From NCBI RefSeq assembly GCF_950295315.1, contig NW_026647319.1:62001-126000 (forward strand): a stretch of 64,000 bases of DNA, given 5' to 3'. The stretch is from Erinaceus europaeus. Its lineage: Eukaryota; Chordata; Mammalia; Eulipotyphla; Erinaceidae. A program made the position numbers and the translations under genes. Numbering within the stretch: the first letter of the stretch is position 1; each line of letters starts with the position of its first letter. The notes beneath the pieces were generated by a model. It was given only the letters and a program-made list of their open reading frames with translations. It searched no databases and was not told where the DNA came from. Positions 1 to 9,945 of the stretch are shown here, in pieces.

Positions 1-402
1 ATTTGCAATATTTTACCTTCTATAATTTTAATCTCAAAGAAGAATGTGATTTTAGAAAAACTTCCTTTTAAAAATACTTATGTGTATTTTATTTGCATTC
101 TGTAAATTATTTTACCCATTTTGTAAAGTAATATTACACACTTTCCACTGCATATTTAGACCAAATATGATACATAAAGAAAAAAATGTTGGTAAATTTG
201 TCCAAAGATCAGTTAAACTTACATGACTTCAGTAACAGTAGGCTGAGTAGTAGTGAACCCTTTCTGCCAAATTGCTGATATGGTAGGCAATCCTTCAGGG
301 TCCCTAGTTAAATTTGGATGGACTTTTATGAATTTAAAATAACATTTAACATTTTGTATTTATGCCAAAACTCTTAACCGTAAAACACAAGAAGCTGCTC
401 TA
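1..402. other. unassigned AT-rich sequence
   Basis: No repeat family, RNA gene or plausible coding frame is recognised here. The composition is AT-rich and without tandem structure. Confidence 0.5.
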
Positions 403-935
403 CAATCCTGGTTGGAGCTCCAGACTCCCCACCTGCAAGGGGTCACCTCATAAGCAGTGAAAGTGGTCTTCAGGTGTTTTTCTCCCCCCTTTTTATTAGC
501 AATTCATTATTGACTTACAAAATTACATGTTAACAGGGGTATGATAGAAATGAATCAGAAGTCTCTCCTCCCTCACTATCTCCCTCACCTCTCTCAATAT
601 CTCTCTGTCCTATCCAATAAAACTGAAAAGGGGGGGGGTGCCAGGAGCAGTATATTCTTTTAAAAAAATTTTTTAATCTTCATTTATTTGCTGGATAGAG
701 ACAGTCAGAAATTGAGAAGGAAGGGGGTGCTAGAGAGGGAGAGAGACAGAGAGACACCTGCAGCCCTACATCACCACTTGTGAAGCTTTCCCCCTGTAGG
801 TGGGGGCCACGGGCTCAAACCTGGGTCCTTGCACATTGTAGCATGTGTGCTCAACCAGGTGCGCCACCACCTGGCCCCAGGAGCAGTGTATTCATAGTGC
901 TGGCACCGAGCTCCAGTGATAATTCTAGAGGCAAA
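403..935 (+). repeat. type 3 tRNA-derived SINE, 5' truncated, split by another SINE
   Basis: The body starts near the B-box region, then has ctccccacctgcaagggg, a pyrimidine-rich middle and tatccaataaaactgaaaa. About 75 bp of unrelated sequence interrupts the middle near 490-565. The 3' module (caggagcagtatattc, continuing as catagtgctggcacc and ending aattctagaggcaaaac) is cut by a reverse SINE at 658-876, so this copy is older than its passenger. Confidence 0.75.
658..876 (-). repeat. type 1 tRNA-derived SINE nested in the SINE at 403-935
   Basis: Read on the minus strand it begins ggggccaggtggtggcgcac and ends in an A-rich tail (the T-rich stretch near 660). Flanking target duplications are at 641-657 and 877-893 (ccaggagcagtatattc against ccaggagcagtgtattc, one mismatch), which marks an L1-type insertion. 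Confidence 0.85.
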
Positions 936-1099
936 ACAAACAAACAATCAAACAAGCCTTATTCCTCTAACTGCAATAAAGCAATTTGCAACAAGGTAAA
1001 CTAGTTAATTGTGAGATTTAAAGCTTTATTTTAATGTTTTTTCAAACTAAATGCCATAGGCATTTTGTAAAAAATATAAAGTGTGAAGTAAAGAAAAAT

Positions 1100-1245
1100 G
1101 TTTTCTATGTTTTATTTTTTATTTTTTTATGTTTTTATAAGAGCACTGCTCAGCTCTGGCTTATTCTGGTGGTACCGGGGGTTTAAACTGGGGCTTTGGA
1201 GCCTCAGGCAGTATATAACCATTATGCTATCTACCCCTGCCTGAG
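1100..1245 (-). repeat. older tRNA-derived SINE
   Basis: On the minus strand it reads ggggtagatagcataatggt followed by a degenerate B box and an A-rich tail. The same family recurs near 42990-43125 and 48307-48380. Confidence 0.7.
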
Positions 1246-1390
1246 AAAAAAATGTTTATGCATTTATTTTCACAGAAGAAGCTGAAAACTCATGTGAACT
1301 AAGCATATTACAGTGTTATATTTCTACATACTTAAGGATCAAACCTATGCAAACTAATACTAGAAAATGTAAACTCTTTACTTCTCAGAT

Positions 1391-1423
1391 TCTTTCTCTT
1401 TCTTTCTTTCTTTCTTTCTTTCT
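1391..1423. repeat. (CTTT)n microsatellite
   Basis: About eight TTTC units lie in a short pyrimidine run. Confidence 0.9.
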
Positions 1424-1850
1424 GTATCAATCAGATTTTCCTTCAATGGTTACTTCCATTATCCTTAAGCTGAATCTATTGCACTCCTTTCATTAATGGA
1501 AGTAGATGGATTCCAAAAAAGATGGAGATCTTGAGTGTGAAAGATTTACACTTTTGATTAAACTGTGACAGCCACTCTGACTGTCATAGTAGTAGAAAGG
1601 AAAGAAGGTTTACAGAAATATAAAAGAAAGATGTGAGTAGCAATATCACTTACATCTAGTTCCAAGTGGTGAGATATGACACAAATGCTTTCATCCATTT
1701 CACATCCTTAACAGATATTTCTAATCAATCAACTCACTTTCCCCACCGATGCTGGATATGGTCCCATAATATTTCTTATAAGCCCACTGGGCAGCTGCTA
1801 CCAGTCTGTTTGGGTTGGCTTATGCTATTGAGTTACTGCATGTATTATTT
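1424..1850. other. unassigned sequence
   Basis: No recognisable repeat or gene. A short open frame at 1666-1902 has no family resemblance. Confidence 0.45.
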
Positions 1851-1852
1851 AT

Positions 1853-2025
1853 CCATTTATGCAACATTTATTGAACATCTAAACTGTGCCAAGCATGTTT
1901 AATGCATTTGGAAGCAAGACACAAAGCCTACATTCCAGAGAGATGAAACACTTTATGATATTTTTTTTGTCCTGCACATTTGCTTGGAATGCAGTAGGTG
2001 CTCAATAAATTTCTTATGTTCTATT
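1853..2025. repeat. ancient L2/MIR-type relics, two fragments
   Basis: The segment aacatttattgaacatcta with aagcatgtttaatgcattt resembles the antisense L2/MIR 3' region. It is followed by the sense MIR-like 3' end gcagtaggtgctcaataaat. Both are diverged, as expected for repeats older than the placental radiation. Confidence 0.6.
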
Positions 2026-2039
2026 ACATTGAATTGGAT

Positions 2040-3360
2040 TGTGAAAAGCACTCTGGAACCAGTTGACCTAGCTGAGAAGTGGAATGGATGGCTATGGTTC
2101 TCCCTCAAATAATGAGAACATTTGTTCCACCTCGGCTATTTCCTGCTCATGGACTAATAAAAACAAACTCTCAGTTGAGATTAGTTCTTAACCAGCTTTG
2201 TTTCAAGGGGCAGAGGTAGATATCTAGGAACAGAATCATACAAAGAAACTCATCTCATCCCTTAAATTTGACCTCTGATGTCTTACAAATCTGCTGATTC
2301 GATTCTTGCTGGAACACAATCTCAGGCTCCATCCTCAAAGGAAACAAATTAAGCTACACCACATGAGGACAAATGGTTGACATTGTGCTCTTGCTAGCAT
2401 CTTGTGTGCAGCTGTGAACAGCTGTGTTAGTGCCAGTTAAGCTGTGATAGCATCATTGGGAAGAAAGATAAAGGGCAATTCATTCACAAAGCACTACTGA
2501 AATGACCTCACAGGTGTATTCCTGGGATTGGTTTTCTACCATCTCCTCTCCATCTAAAATTTATAACAAGTTAAGGTGCTTGGGTGATATAACTCTGCCA
2601 GAATTATAGGTCTTCTTCCTCCATGAATTGTACTTTAGCAGTATATATGGCAACATTCATAAAGAAGTGTGAGACAGAGAAGAGCTTTTGCTTCATGTTT
2701 GACAAAGAGAATTAGCTTCTCGCTCTCTGGAGTGATTCTTTGTCCATTTTTTCACTCCCTTATGAATAAACCTCAGTTTTCCTCTCTCTGGTAGAAGAAA
2801 GCACAAAATGTGCCAAAGAAAGTGTCTCTTTAGGGAACAGCTTTAATTATCACTCTTATTTGCAATTTTACTCGCTTCATAGAAACTGCCAACTTTGTCC
2901 TTTGACCACAAATGACCAGCTCCTTTGGAGAACAAAGCAGGGTTCAGATGCTAACTGCTGGTGATGAGTGCAAAATAAAGTGGGAAAAGGCCATATTATA
3001 AAAAGAGATTGAGAGAGCATTAGGATGTTTGCTTTAAGCAGACTTAAGTTTGTTATAGGAAGGGGTAATTGCATGTATGAGATTTCCTCTTGAGAAACAG
3101 AGTTAGAAGGTAAAGCAGTAAAATGAAAATTGAACAGAATTTCTATTTTAGCATTTCCAAATTCTGATCCTGTACACAGAAAGCCTCCTTGGAATCAGTG
3201 GACTAATAAGCATGAACAGCTGCAAGTCCTCTGGTTTCACATATAGGAGAAGAATCATTGGGAAGAAAGTTTGAGTTTTGCTAACTTACTCTTCCAGATA
3301 AGTCTAGATTGGGGAATTATTGTTAGGTCCCAGGTTAAATACACACATGTACACATGTGC
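2040..3360. other. unassigned unique sequence
   Basis: About 1.3 kb without a recognised repeat, RNA gene or convincing coding frame. Short open frames carry no domain signal. Confidence 0.45.
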
Positions 3361-3369
3361 TCACATGTA

Positions 3370-3377
3370 TACACACA

Positions 3378-3410
<33 letters not shown>

Positions 3411-3416
3411 ACACAC
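3370..3416. repeat. (CA)n(CG)n(CA)n alternating purine-pyrimidine tract
   Basis: About twelve CA steps, then about seven CG steps, then about four CA steps form one unbroken alternating tract of about 47 bp. Such sequence is the classical former of left-handed Z-DNA. Eight CpGs in a row is unusual in CpG-depleted mammalian DNA. Confidence 0.9.
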
Positions 3417-3605
3417 CAGAAATGTTTAGGAGTGGACAGCTACAAAAGAATAAATCAGAAAAATGAGGTAGCAAGTATGCCCTTCTGATTGGAGTTAAGA
3501 CAATAAATGTTATTGTATAATAGATATATATATATGAATTAATTGGAATTACCATGTTTTTGGTTCATATTAAAATGCTTTCCATCCTTCAACTTTTTCT
3601 AAATT

Positions 3606-3877
3606 TTTTAAAAAAAATTATTTATTTATTTTCCCTTTTGTTGTTGTAGTTGTTGTTGTTATTGATGTTGTCGTTGTTGGATTGGACAGAGAGAAATGGA
3701 GAGAGGAGGGGAAGACAGAGAGGGGGAGAGAAAGATAAACACCTGTAGACCTGCTTTACCACCTGTGAAGTGACTCCCCTGCAGGTGGGGAGCCGGGGGC
3801 TCAAACCAAGATCCTTATTCTGGTCCCTGTGCTTCACGCCATGTGCGCTTAACCCACTGTGCTACCACCCGACTCCC
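3606..3877 (-). repeat. type 2 tRNA-derived SINE
   Basis: The minus-strand reading starts gggagtcgggtggtagcaca, has a Pol III B-box-like region, then ctccccacctgcaggggagt and a CAACAACAA-type tail. Similar flanks (atccttcaactttttc before, atcctttaacttttta after) are the probable target duplication. Confidence 0.85.
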
Positions 3878-3898
3878 TATCCTTTAACTTTTTAAAAG

Positions 3899-3901
3899 AA
3901 G

Positions 3902-3933
<32 letters not shown>

Positions 3934-4072
3934 TTTTATTTATTTTTGAGAGGTGGAGGGAGAGAGACTGAGCTATATGTGATACTAGGTATTGAACCTG
4001 GGCCTTCATACTTCCAAGTCAAAAGATCTGCCCACTTTGCTACCTTGGATAGTCTGGCTCCAGGGTATGTGA
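3899..4072 (-). repeat. older tRNA-derived SINE with (AAAT)n tail
   Basis: The T-rich (TTTA)n at 3901-3945 is the reversed tail. The body reads gagagagactgagctat and ttgaacctgggccttcata on the plus strand, which is the reverse complement of a tRNA-like head. Confidence 0.65.
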
Positions 4073-4772
4073 TCTAGATCTCCACCAGATACTCTTTTCT
4101 TTGTAAATGTAAATAGTGAAGACCTACAGGAATATTATTTAATAAGGCAGTATCTCTCCTCAAGGAGCTGACACAGGTTTATGAAGTATTACAAAAAGAA
4201 CCGCTTATGAAGTGCAAAGAGTAATTCAAAGATCTTGGAGGCATGAAGGATACCTGCCCTAGCTGCATAAAGCACTTTCTGAATGTGGAGATACCTGAGC
4301 TGAAATCCTAAGCAGGAGGAAAAGTAAGTCACAAGGAGATTTAAAAGAGGGAAGGACATTCCTGGAGAAAGAAGCACGAGTTAAGATTCTAGGAAAGGTA
4401 TTGTAGTTCTAGCTTTCTCTCGGGGAACTGTTACCAAAGGAATGGATGTTGATAAGGTGGCAAGCATGATAGCTATCCACACAGTAACTCAGTTACCACA
4501 ATTACTATTCAGTTGGGATGAATGTCAGTAGTCATCATTATAGCTTTTAGTAACTATCAAGAATGTAAAGGGTGGTCTGCATAATCTATTGCTGAATAGC
4601 ACATTACCCCAAAATTTGCTGGCTTGAACAAGAGCCCCTCTATTATTTTTTGAAGCCAGTGCGTCAGGAATTCTGACAAGGTAAAGGTGTGGTGGCTTGC
4701 GTCAGCTTTGTGGACTCTCAGCTGGATGTGACTTAAGTCAGTGAACCCCTCGGGACTAGAGGGTCGCCTTTT
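4073..4772. other. mostly unassigned; possible ancient interspersed repeat near 4575-4770
   Basis: The stretch tattgctgaatagcacatta plus ccccaaaatttgctggctt resembles an old mammalian interspersed repeat I cannot name. The rest shows nothing recognisable. Confidence 0.35.
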
Positions 4773-4787
4773 AAGAATGGTCTACCT

Positions 4788-5061
4788 TGGGAGTCGGGCG
4801 GTAGCACAGCGGGTTAAGCACACGTGGTGCAAAGTGCAAGGACCAGAGTAAGGATCCTGGTTCAAGCCCCCGGCTCCCCACCTGCAGGAGAGTCACTTCA
4901 CTTCATGAAGCAGGTCTGCAGGTGTCTACCTTTCTCTTTTCTCTGTCTTCCCCTCCTCTCTCCATTTCTCTCTGTCCTATCCAACAATGACGACATCAAT
5001 AATAACTAAAACAATACAACAAGGGCAACAAAAGGAAATAAATAAATAAATATTAAAAAAA
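4788..5061 (+). repeat. type 2 tRNA-derived SINE, full length
   Basis: The head gggagtcgggcggtagcaca contains a Pol III A box. The B box is ggttcaagccc. The tail is caacaatgacgacatcaat followed by an AAATA run. The perfect 15-bp target duplication aagaatggtctacct lies at 4773-4787 and 5062-5076. Confidence 0.95.
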
Positions 5062-5076
5062 AAGAATGGTCTACCT

Positions 5077-5384
5077 GCTGGATATGTGTACTGGATATGT
5101 GTAATGGTTTACCTGCTAGATATGTGTATTGCAAGGCTGGGCTTAAGTGGAATTGTTGACCAGAGCATCTCCACATGCCCTCCTGTTTATGATGGTCTCT
5201 GGAAACTTAGACTTCTTTCAAGGTGGGTCAGTGTTCAGTGAGCATTGTGGAGATTTGTCCCGTTGTTCTAGTTTTGGAAGATAAAACATAGTGATAAGCA
5301 CATTCAGATTCAGGAAGAGAGGGTGTACTTTAGCCTATCAGGAGGGTCAACAAATTTGGAATCAAACTGTAGAATGACTAGATA
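5077..5384. other. unassigned; short internal repetition
   Basis: The phrase ggatatgtgtactggatatg and a near copy within 5068-5130 make an imperfect short tandem repetition. Nothing else is recognised. Confidence 0.4.
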
Positions 5385-5490
5385 TAAATGATGTTTATTG
5401 AAAGCTTTTGATCTACCAGGTACTGTGCTAAAGACTTTATTAACATTTCCTTTGAAGAGTATCATAACTGAATGAAACATGCAGTTAGTA
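5385..5490 (-). repeat. MIR/L2-type relic
   Basis: The segment tgtttattgaaagcttttga with aggtactgtgctaaagact matches the antisense form of the MIR 3' region (gcacttactatgtgccagg type). Confidence 0.55.
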
Positions 5491-5663
5491 TTCATGTATT
5501 GTTGAGGCATCACTGACTTAGGGTCGATGTATAACGGATCTGGAGTCCCCAGTAAATTGCCACACTAGCAAATGAACCATAATGTTTATTTTTAATTTAA
5601 ATTTTTAAGTTTAGGGGGTTGGGCAGGGGCATGCCCAGTTAAGTGCACATAATACTAAGCACA

Positions 5664-6536
5664 CCATGCCTCGGCCTCACGTGAGCTTAATGTGCAGCTT
5701 GGCGATACGAGAATCGGGCATGAAGCCCACCCAGTCTATCTTGGCATTACTCTTGATCGCACCCTGTCATTTCACGAACATCTCGTAAAAACTGCAGCAA
5801 AGGTGGGGGCGAGGAATAACATCATTGCAAGACTGGCCAGCTCCTCATGGGTTGCGAGCGCTTCCACACTACGATCATCATCTCTGGCATTATGCTCTTC
5901 CACTGCAGAATACTGTGCCCCAGTATGGTTCCGTAGCCCCCATGTCCACTTGGTCGATTCCAAATTATATTCCTCCATGAGGATAATTTCTGGAACCATC
6001 CGTTCCACCCCGGTTCCATGGCTGCCAGTTCTTGGCAACATCGCCCCGCCAGATATTCGTCGGGATGCGGCATCATCTAAGTTCATTTCCCACATCTACG
6101 CTCGACCAGACCTGCCAATATACGCGGATATCTTCGCCCACCCTGTCCAACGCTTGACGTCTCGTCACCCAATCTGGTCCCCTATGCCTACACTGAACTT
6201 CTCTGTTCCAGTCTCTTGGAAACAGAGTTGGCAGTCAGCTGAGGTAAACACCTCATCACAGACCCCTGCAAGCATCAACCCAGCTTTGACCTAGCACGTT
6301 ATGATTGGGCCCTCCTCAATCGCTATCGAACAGGCCATGGCCGGTGCGCCGCTATGTTCCATCGCTGGGGAGCCAGAGACGACCCGAACTGCCCCTGCGG
6401 CTCCAGACAGACTATGACCCACATAGTCAACGACTGCCACCTCTCCAGATTCAAAGGAGGTCTCGAAACTTTACATCAGGCTCAACCTGATGCTGTTGAC
6501 TGGCTACGGAAGAAGGGCAAATGCTAGAAGAAGAAA
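5664..6536 (+). mobile_element. 5'-truncated non-LTR retrotransposon, not L1-like
   Basis: An 873-bp insertion is flanked by the exact 10-bp duplication actaagcaca (5654-5663 and 6537-6546), which lies inside a SINE head. It is open from its left edge and encodes the C-terminal part of a reverse transcriptase polyprotein (see the pseudogene entry). The stop codon TAG at 6525-6527 is followed at once by aagaagaaa. So there is almost no 3' UTR, and the tail is AAG-like rather than poly(A). L1 ends in a long 3' UTR and poly(A), so this belongs to a different clade. I recall similar proteins from jockey-like elements of invertebrates and fish, but I cannot assign the clade. Confidence 0.85.
5665..6527 (+). 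pseudogene. reverse transcriptase C-terminal region, one frameshift
   Basis: In the first frame (5665-6294) the protein has HPVYLGITLDRTLSFHEHL and then TAEYCAPVW, a run typical of the region just after the RT palm in one large group of non-LTR elements. Next come RIISGTIRSTPVPWLPVLG and IAPPDIRRDAA. A frameshift near 6240 moves the reading to a second frame, open from 6243 to the stop at 6525. That frame has WALLNRYRTGHGRC and the zinc-binding-like pattern CPCG...T..H.V..C (CPCGSRQTMTHIVNDC), ending in WLRKKGKC. The catalytic RT core is missing because of 5' truncation, so the copy is dead. Ten or more CpGs survive, which hints at a fairly recent insertion. Confidence 0.8.
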
Positions 6537-6847
6537 ACTAAGCACAAGGACATGTGCAAGGATCGGGTTCAAGCTCCTGGCTCCCCACCTGGGAGTGAGG
6601 GAGTGGGGGTGTTTCACAAGCAGCAAAGTAGGTCTGCAGGTGTCTGTCTTTCTCTCTCTCTCTCTATCTTCTCATCCATTTTCAATTTCTCTCTGTTGTA
6701 TCCAATAAAATGGAAAAAAAATGACCTCTGGGAGCAGTAGATTCATAGTGCCGGCACCAAGCCCCAGTGATAACCCTGGAGGCAAAAGTAAATAAATAAT
6801 AAAATAAAGATAAAAATAATAAAATTTTAAGTCTAGACTTACTGCTT

Positions 6848-6912
6848 TGAGGGCACAAAGATCTGGGTTCACGTCTCCGGTCCTCACCTGCAGGGTGGGG
6901 AAGCTTCCCTCT
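6848..6912 (+). repeat. SINE fragment, type 1 B-box region
   Basis: The stretch aagatctgggttcacgtctc with ggtcctcacctgcagggtg matches the middle of the type 1 SINE. Both ends are missing. Confidence 0.6.
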
Positions 6913-6979
6913 CTCAGCCACTCTAACCACAGTTTAGAGTTTAAGTGCTCAGTAGAACATTTCTATCTTCATACAAAGT

Positions 6980-7223
6980 GCTGTTGAACACCTCTGGCTA
7001 TGCTAGGCTAGAGATTCAACATTGGTAATGCTGACATTTGGGTCTAATAATTGTTTACTCTGGGGGCTGCCCAGGACATGTAAGGTGTTCAGCAATCAAT
7101 ATACACTAGATGCTAATGACTCCCTCCCAGAGTTGTAGCAACCAACATTGTTCCCAAGTAATGTTCAGGTATCTCGATGCAGAGTGGAGACAATCATCCC
7201 TGATTGAGGACCTCTGGATTCAG
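6980..7223 (-). repeat. MER5A-type hAT-Charlie DNA transposon relic
   Basis: The sequence has aatgctgacatttgggtcta, gggggctgcccaggacatg, tactccctccc-like and gattgaggacctctggatt blocks, in the order of MER5A read in reverse. It is non-autonomous and ancient. Confidence 0.75.
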
Positions 7224-7229
7224 AGGTGC

Positions 7230-7335
7230 CAATGATGATGTAGTATATATAAATATCAAATTTTAGTGATGTGTACCTGAAACCTATGAAGCCTTATAAA
7301 CCAATGCTATTTTAATACACATTTTAAAAAATAAG
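7230..7335 (+). repeat. probable old L1 3' end
   Basis: The phrase gtgatgtgtacctgaaacc resembles the 3' end of old mammalian L1/HAL1 (tgtacacctgaaactaat type), followed by an A-rich run. Confidence 0.45.
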
Positions 7336-7339
7336 TAGT

Positions 7340-9016
7340 CTGGGCTTTTGACAAGATGGCAACAACCAAGCAGTTCCAGGATTGTGCTCTGTGAAGCTGA
7401 GGCAACAAAAACTACAACTATAAGACTTGCAGGAACTAAAAAATACAAAAACAATTCTTAAGGACAGAAGGTTCAAAGGTGAAGCAAGAGAAGAGAAGCA
7501 CACAGACCCTAGGAGAGGAGACAAGGAATACTTAAAAGTATGGATACTTCCTGCACAGGCTCAAGTGGCTTTACAGAAAGAACAAAGAAGAAAACACAGG
7601 CAACCACTTTGACTCACTGCAAATTCAAACTAATCAAGCTTCAACTAGAATTCTTATTCCTATCAAGACTCCCAATCCCTCTGGGATACACTCCCCAACA
7701 ACTCTGGATCCCTAGCTCCCCAGCAGCCCTAGCCCTGGTGGCTCTCCAACTTTTAAAGCATTGCCCAGAATGCCTACTGTTGTCCTCCATAGCAAATCCA
7801 CTGATTCTTGGGTCCTGCCAGGAAGCAACACTTTTACTTCATGTTCAAACTAGGTCACTTGAGACACAGTCCTACCAGTGAATCACTACAACTAGCCTGC
7901 CAACAAAGGAGAAGCCTAGTTTATATGAACCTGTTTTGACACTCTCATCACTAGTCCAGCACAGAAGCCCACTCCTACCCTGAACCACTAAGGATTCCAT
8001 CTCTTGGTGGTAGCCTCAAGCCCCAGCCCCAGCCTCCCTGCACCATAAGCAGGGACAAGCTAGGTACCTGTGGAAGATGTCATTGCTATGCAGTAGCTTT
8101 GCACCCTGCCCCTTGGCCCTGTGCCCCATAAGTAGGGAGTAGCTGGTGCTTGTCAGGGATACCAGTGCTCGGCAATAACCTTGAGACATGCACCCAGCCC
8201 TTTGTTCTGCATAAGGAAGGCCAAGCCAGTGACCATCAAGAGTGCTATTGCTGAGCAGTAGCCTCAAGTGACACCCCCAGCCCCTCATAGCAACTAAGGG
8301 GAAAAAAATCTAATCTTTGTAAAGCTGACTTGGGATTTCCATTGCTGTGCCCAGTACCCAACTCTTATACTATTCCTCTGGAGAAGCTTGGGGGAGAATT
8401 CAGGTCATCTCAAGCTCTCCAAAGGACTTCTACTGTCAGCTTGTACACTGTCCCCATCCCCAGCATACAGTTCTGAGGGAGAAACGAGGACCTATAAATC
8501 CATACCAGGGCTTCCACTGAAAGTGACATCTTCTTGCACTCAGCTGCCAGTCCCTGAACCCCGCCCATAGTTAGACCCCCAAATCTTCATCTGTACTATT
8601 CCAGCCTCTAGGTTCACGATTAGTCAACAATTTTTTTGGCTTTGTATGTTAGCTCTCTTTTCAATAACCAGCTGCCAACCAGACTTCCCTGGGCAGACAA
8701 CCCCACCAATGTGTCCTGGAGCTCCGATTCCCCAGAACCCTGCCCCACTAGGGAAAGAGAGAGGCAGGATGGGAGTATGGATCGACCTATCAATGCCCAT
8801 ATTCAGTGGGGAAGCAATTACAGAAGCCAGGCATTCCACCTTCTGCATCTCACAATGACCTTGGGTACATACTCCCAGAGGGTTAAAGAATAGGAAAGCT
8901 ATCAGGGGAGGGGGTGGGATATGAAGGTCTGGTGGTGGGAATTGTGTGGAGTTGTACCCCTCTTATCCTATGGTTTTGTCAATATTTCCTTTTTATAAAT
9001 AAAATTAAAAAAAGAA
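7340..9016 (+). mobile_element. L1-related element: 5'-UTR-like block joined to L1 3' UTR, no ORFs
   Basis: It opens with gacaagatggcaacaacc, reminiscent of L1 5' ends, and runs about 650 bp to an 82-83 bp tandem repeat (8005-8300). A unique block follows. From about 8570 the sequence is the same L1 3' UTR found at 23.7, 26.4 and 39.5 kb (gtcaacaatttttttggctt, ccaatgtgtcctggagctcc, tgtggagttgtacccctctt) with an A-rich end. No ORF1 or ORF2 sequence lies between. I could not find a clear target duplication, so it may be one insertion or two adjacent ones. Confidence 0.6.
8005..8300. repeat. 82-83 bp minisatellite, about 3.5 copies
   Basis: Anchors tagcctcaag, tagctttgca, taaccttgag and tagcctcaag occur at 8011, 8094, 8176 and 8259. 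Each unit continues with a cccagcc-rich block and a gcataag or ccataag block. Copies are strongly diverged. Confidence 0.75.
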
Positions 9017-9700
9017 GCACAAATAAAGACAACAATAGGATTCCACTTTATATGCCAAAGAATGTCATACATCAGAAAGGACAGAAGCAACAAATGTAGG
9101 CAAGGATGTGGGGGAAAAGGGACACTTCTGCACTACTGGTGGGAGTGTAAAATGGTCCAACCATTGTGAAAAGCAGTCTGGAGACTTCTCAGCACACTAG
9201 AAATTGACCTACCCTAAGTCCCAGCAATTTCTTTCTTGGAGATATACCCAAAGGGAAAAAAAACACCTAACAGAAGATATCTATGTATACCTATGTTCAT
9301 AGCAGCACAATTTGTAATTTCCAGAACCCTGAAGCAACCCAGATGTCCAACATCAGATGAGTGGCTAAAAATTTGTCCTATATATACACAACAGAATACT
9401 ACTTGGCTGTCAAAAAATGATGAAATCATCTCCTTGCATCTTCTTGGATAAAACTTGAAGACATCATGTTAAGCAAGATAAGCCAAAAGGAGAAGGGAAG
9501 ATACCAAATGATATCACTTCTCAGTAAGACAATATATGGGGGAGGGGAGGGAAGAAACAAAGTGAATCATGGATTGGACAAAGTATATTGTAGCGAAGCA
9601 AAATACACTGGATGGGGAGGAAGGGACTGAGTTCTCTCATGTAAACTAAGTTCGCAAAAGGAAAAAAAAATCTTATACTAATGTAATACCACTATATTGT
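9017..9700 (+). repeat. old L1 3' region (ORF2 end plus 3' UTR)
   Basis: The text ctactggtgggagtgtaaaa, gcaacccagatgtccaaca, agaatactacttggctgtc and gttaagcaagataagccaa is the typical C-terminal ORF2 and 3' region of old L1/HAL1 families. All frames are broken. Confidence 0.8.
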
Positions 9701-9764
9701 TTTCACAAGTCATCTGTCATCAATTGTTTCTGTATTAAAATGTTGCATTATAAAGTAAGTTTTT

Positions 9765-9942
9765 TAAAATTCTGCAAACAACCAGAAAAATATAAGTAGA
9801 CAGGAAAACAAATGATGAGACACCTGTAGCACTCTTTGCCACTTGTGAAGCTTCCCTCCTGCAGGTGGGGACCAGAGGCTTGAACCTGGATTCTCGTGCA
9901 TTACAACATGGGCACTCAGCTGGGTGTACCACTGTCCAGCAA
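9765..9942 (-). repeat. type 1 tRNA-derived SINE, diverged
   Basis: The minus strand carries a tRNA-like head (ctggacagtggtacacccag) and acaagtggcaaagagtgct, then a degraded A-rich tail. Confidence 0.75.
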
Positions 9943-9945
9943 CAT

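Larger units (their letters stand above)
5615..6824 (+). repeat. type 3 tRNA-derived SINE interrupted by a non-LTR retrotransposon
   Basis: The SINE head occupies 5615-5663 and the remainder runs from 6537 to 6824, ending ataaccctggaggcaaaag and an A-rich tail. Target duplications of the SINE itself are ttttaagtttag (5603-5614) and ttttaagtctag (6825-6836). The interruption is the element at 5664-6536. Confidence 0.9.

Noticed and set aside
4788..5061. tRNA genes at the many A-box/B-box pairs
   Set aside because: These are SINE heads; no cloverleaf with a proper acceptor stem and anticodon arm is kept, and each is followed by a SINE body.
5772..6095. Minus-strand frames of 107 and 84 codons
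   Set aside because: They are shadows of the reverse transcriptase frame on the plus strand.
6285..6527. CPCG...H...C region as a host zinc-finger gene
   Set aside because: It is the C-terminal part of the retrotransposon polyprotein and lies inside the target duplications.
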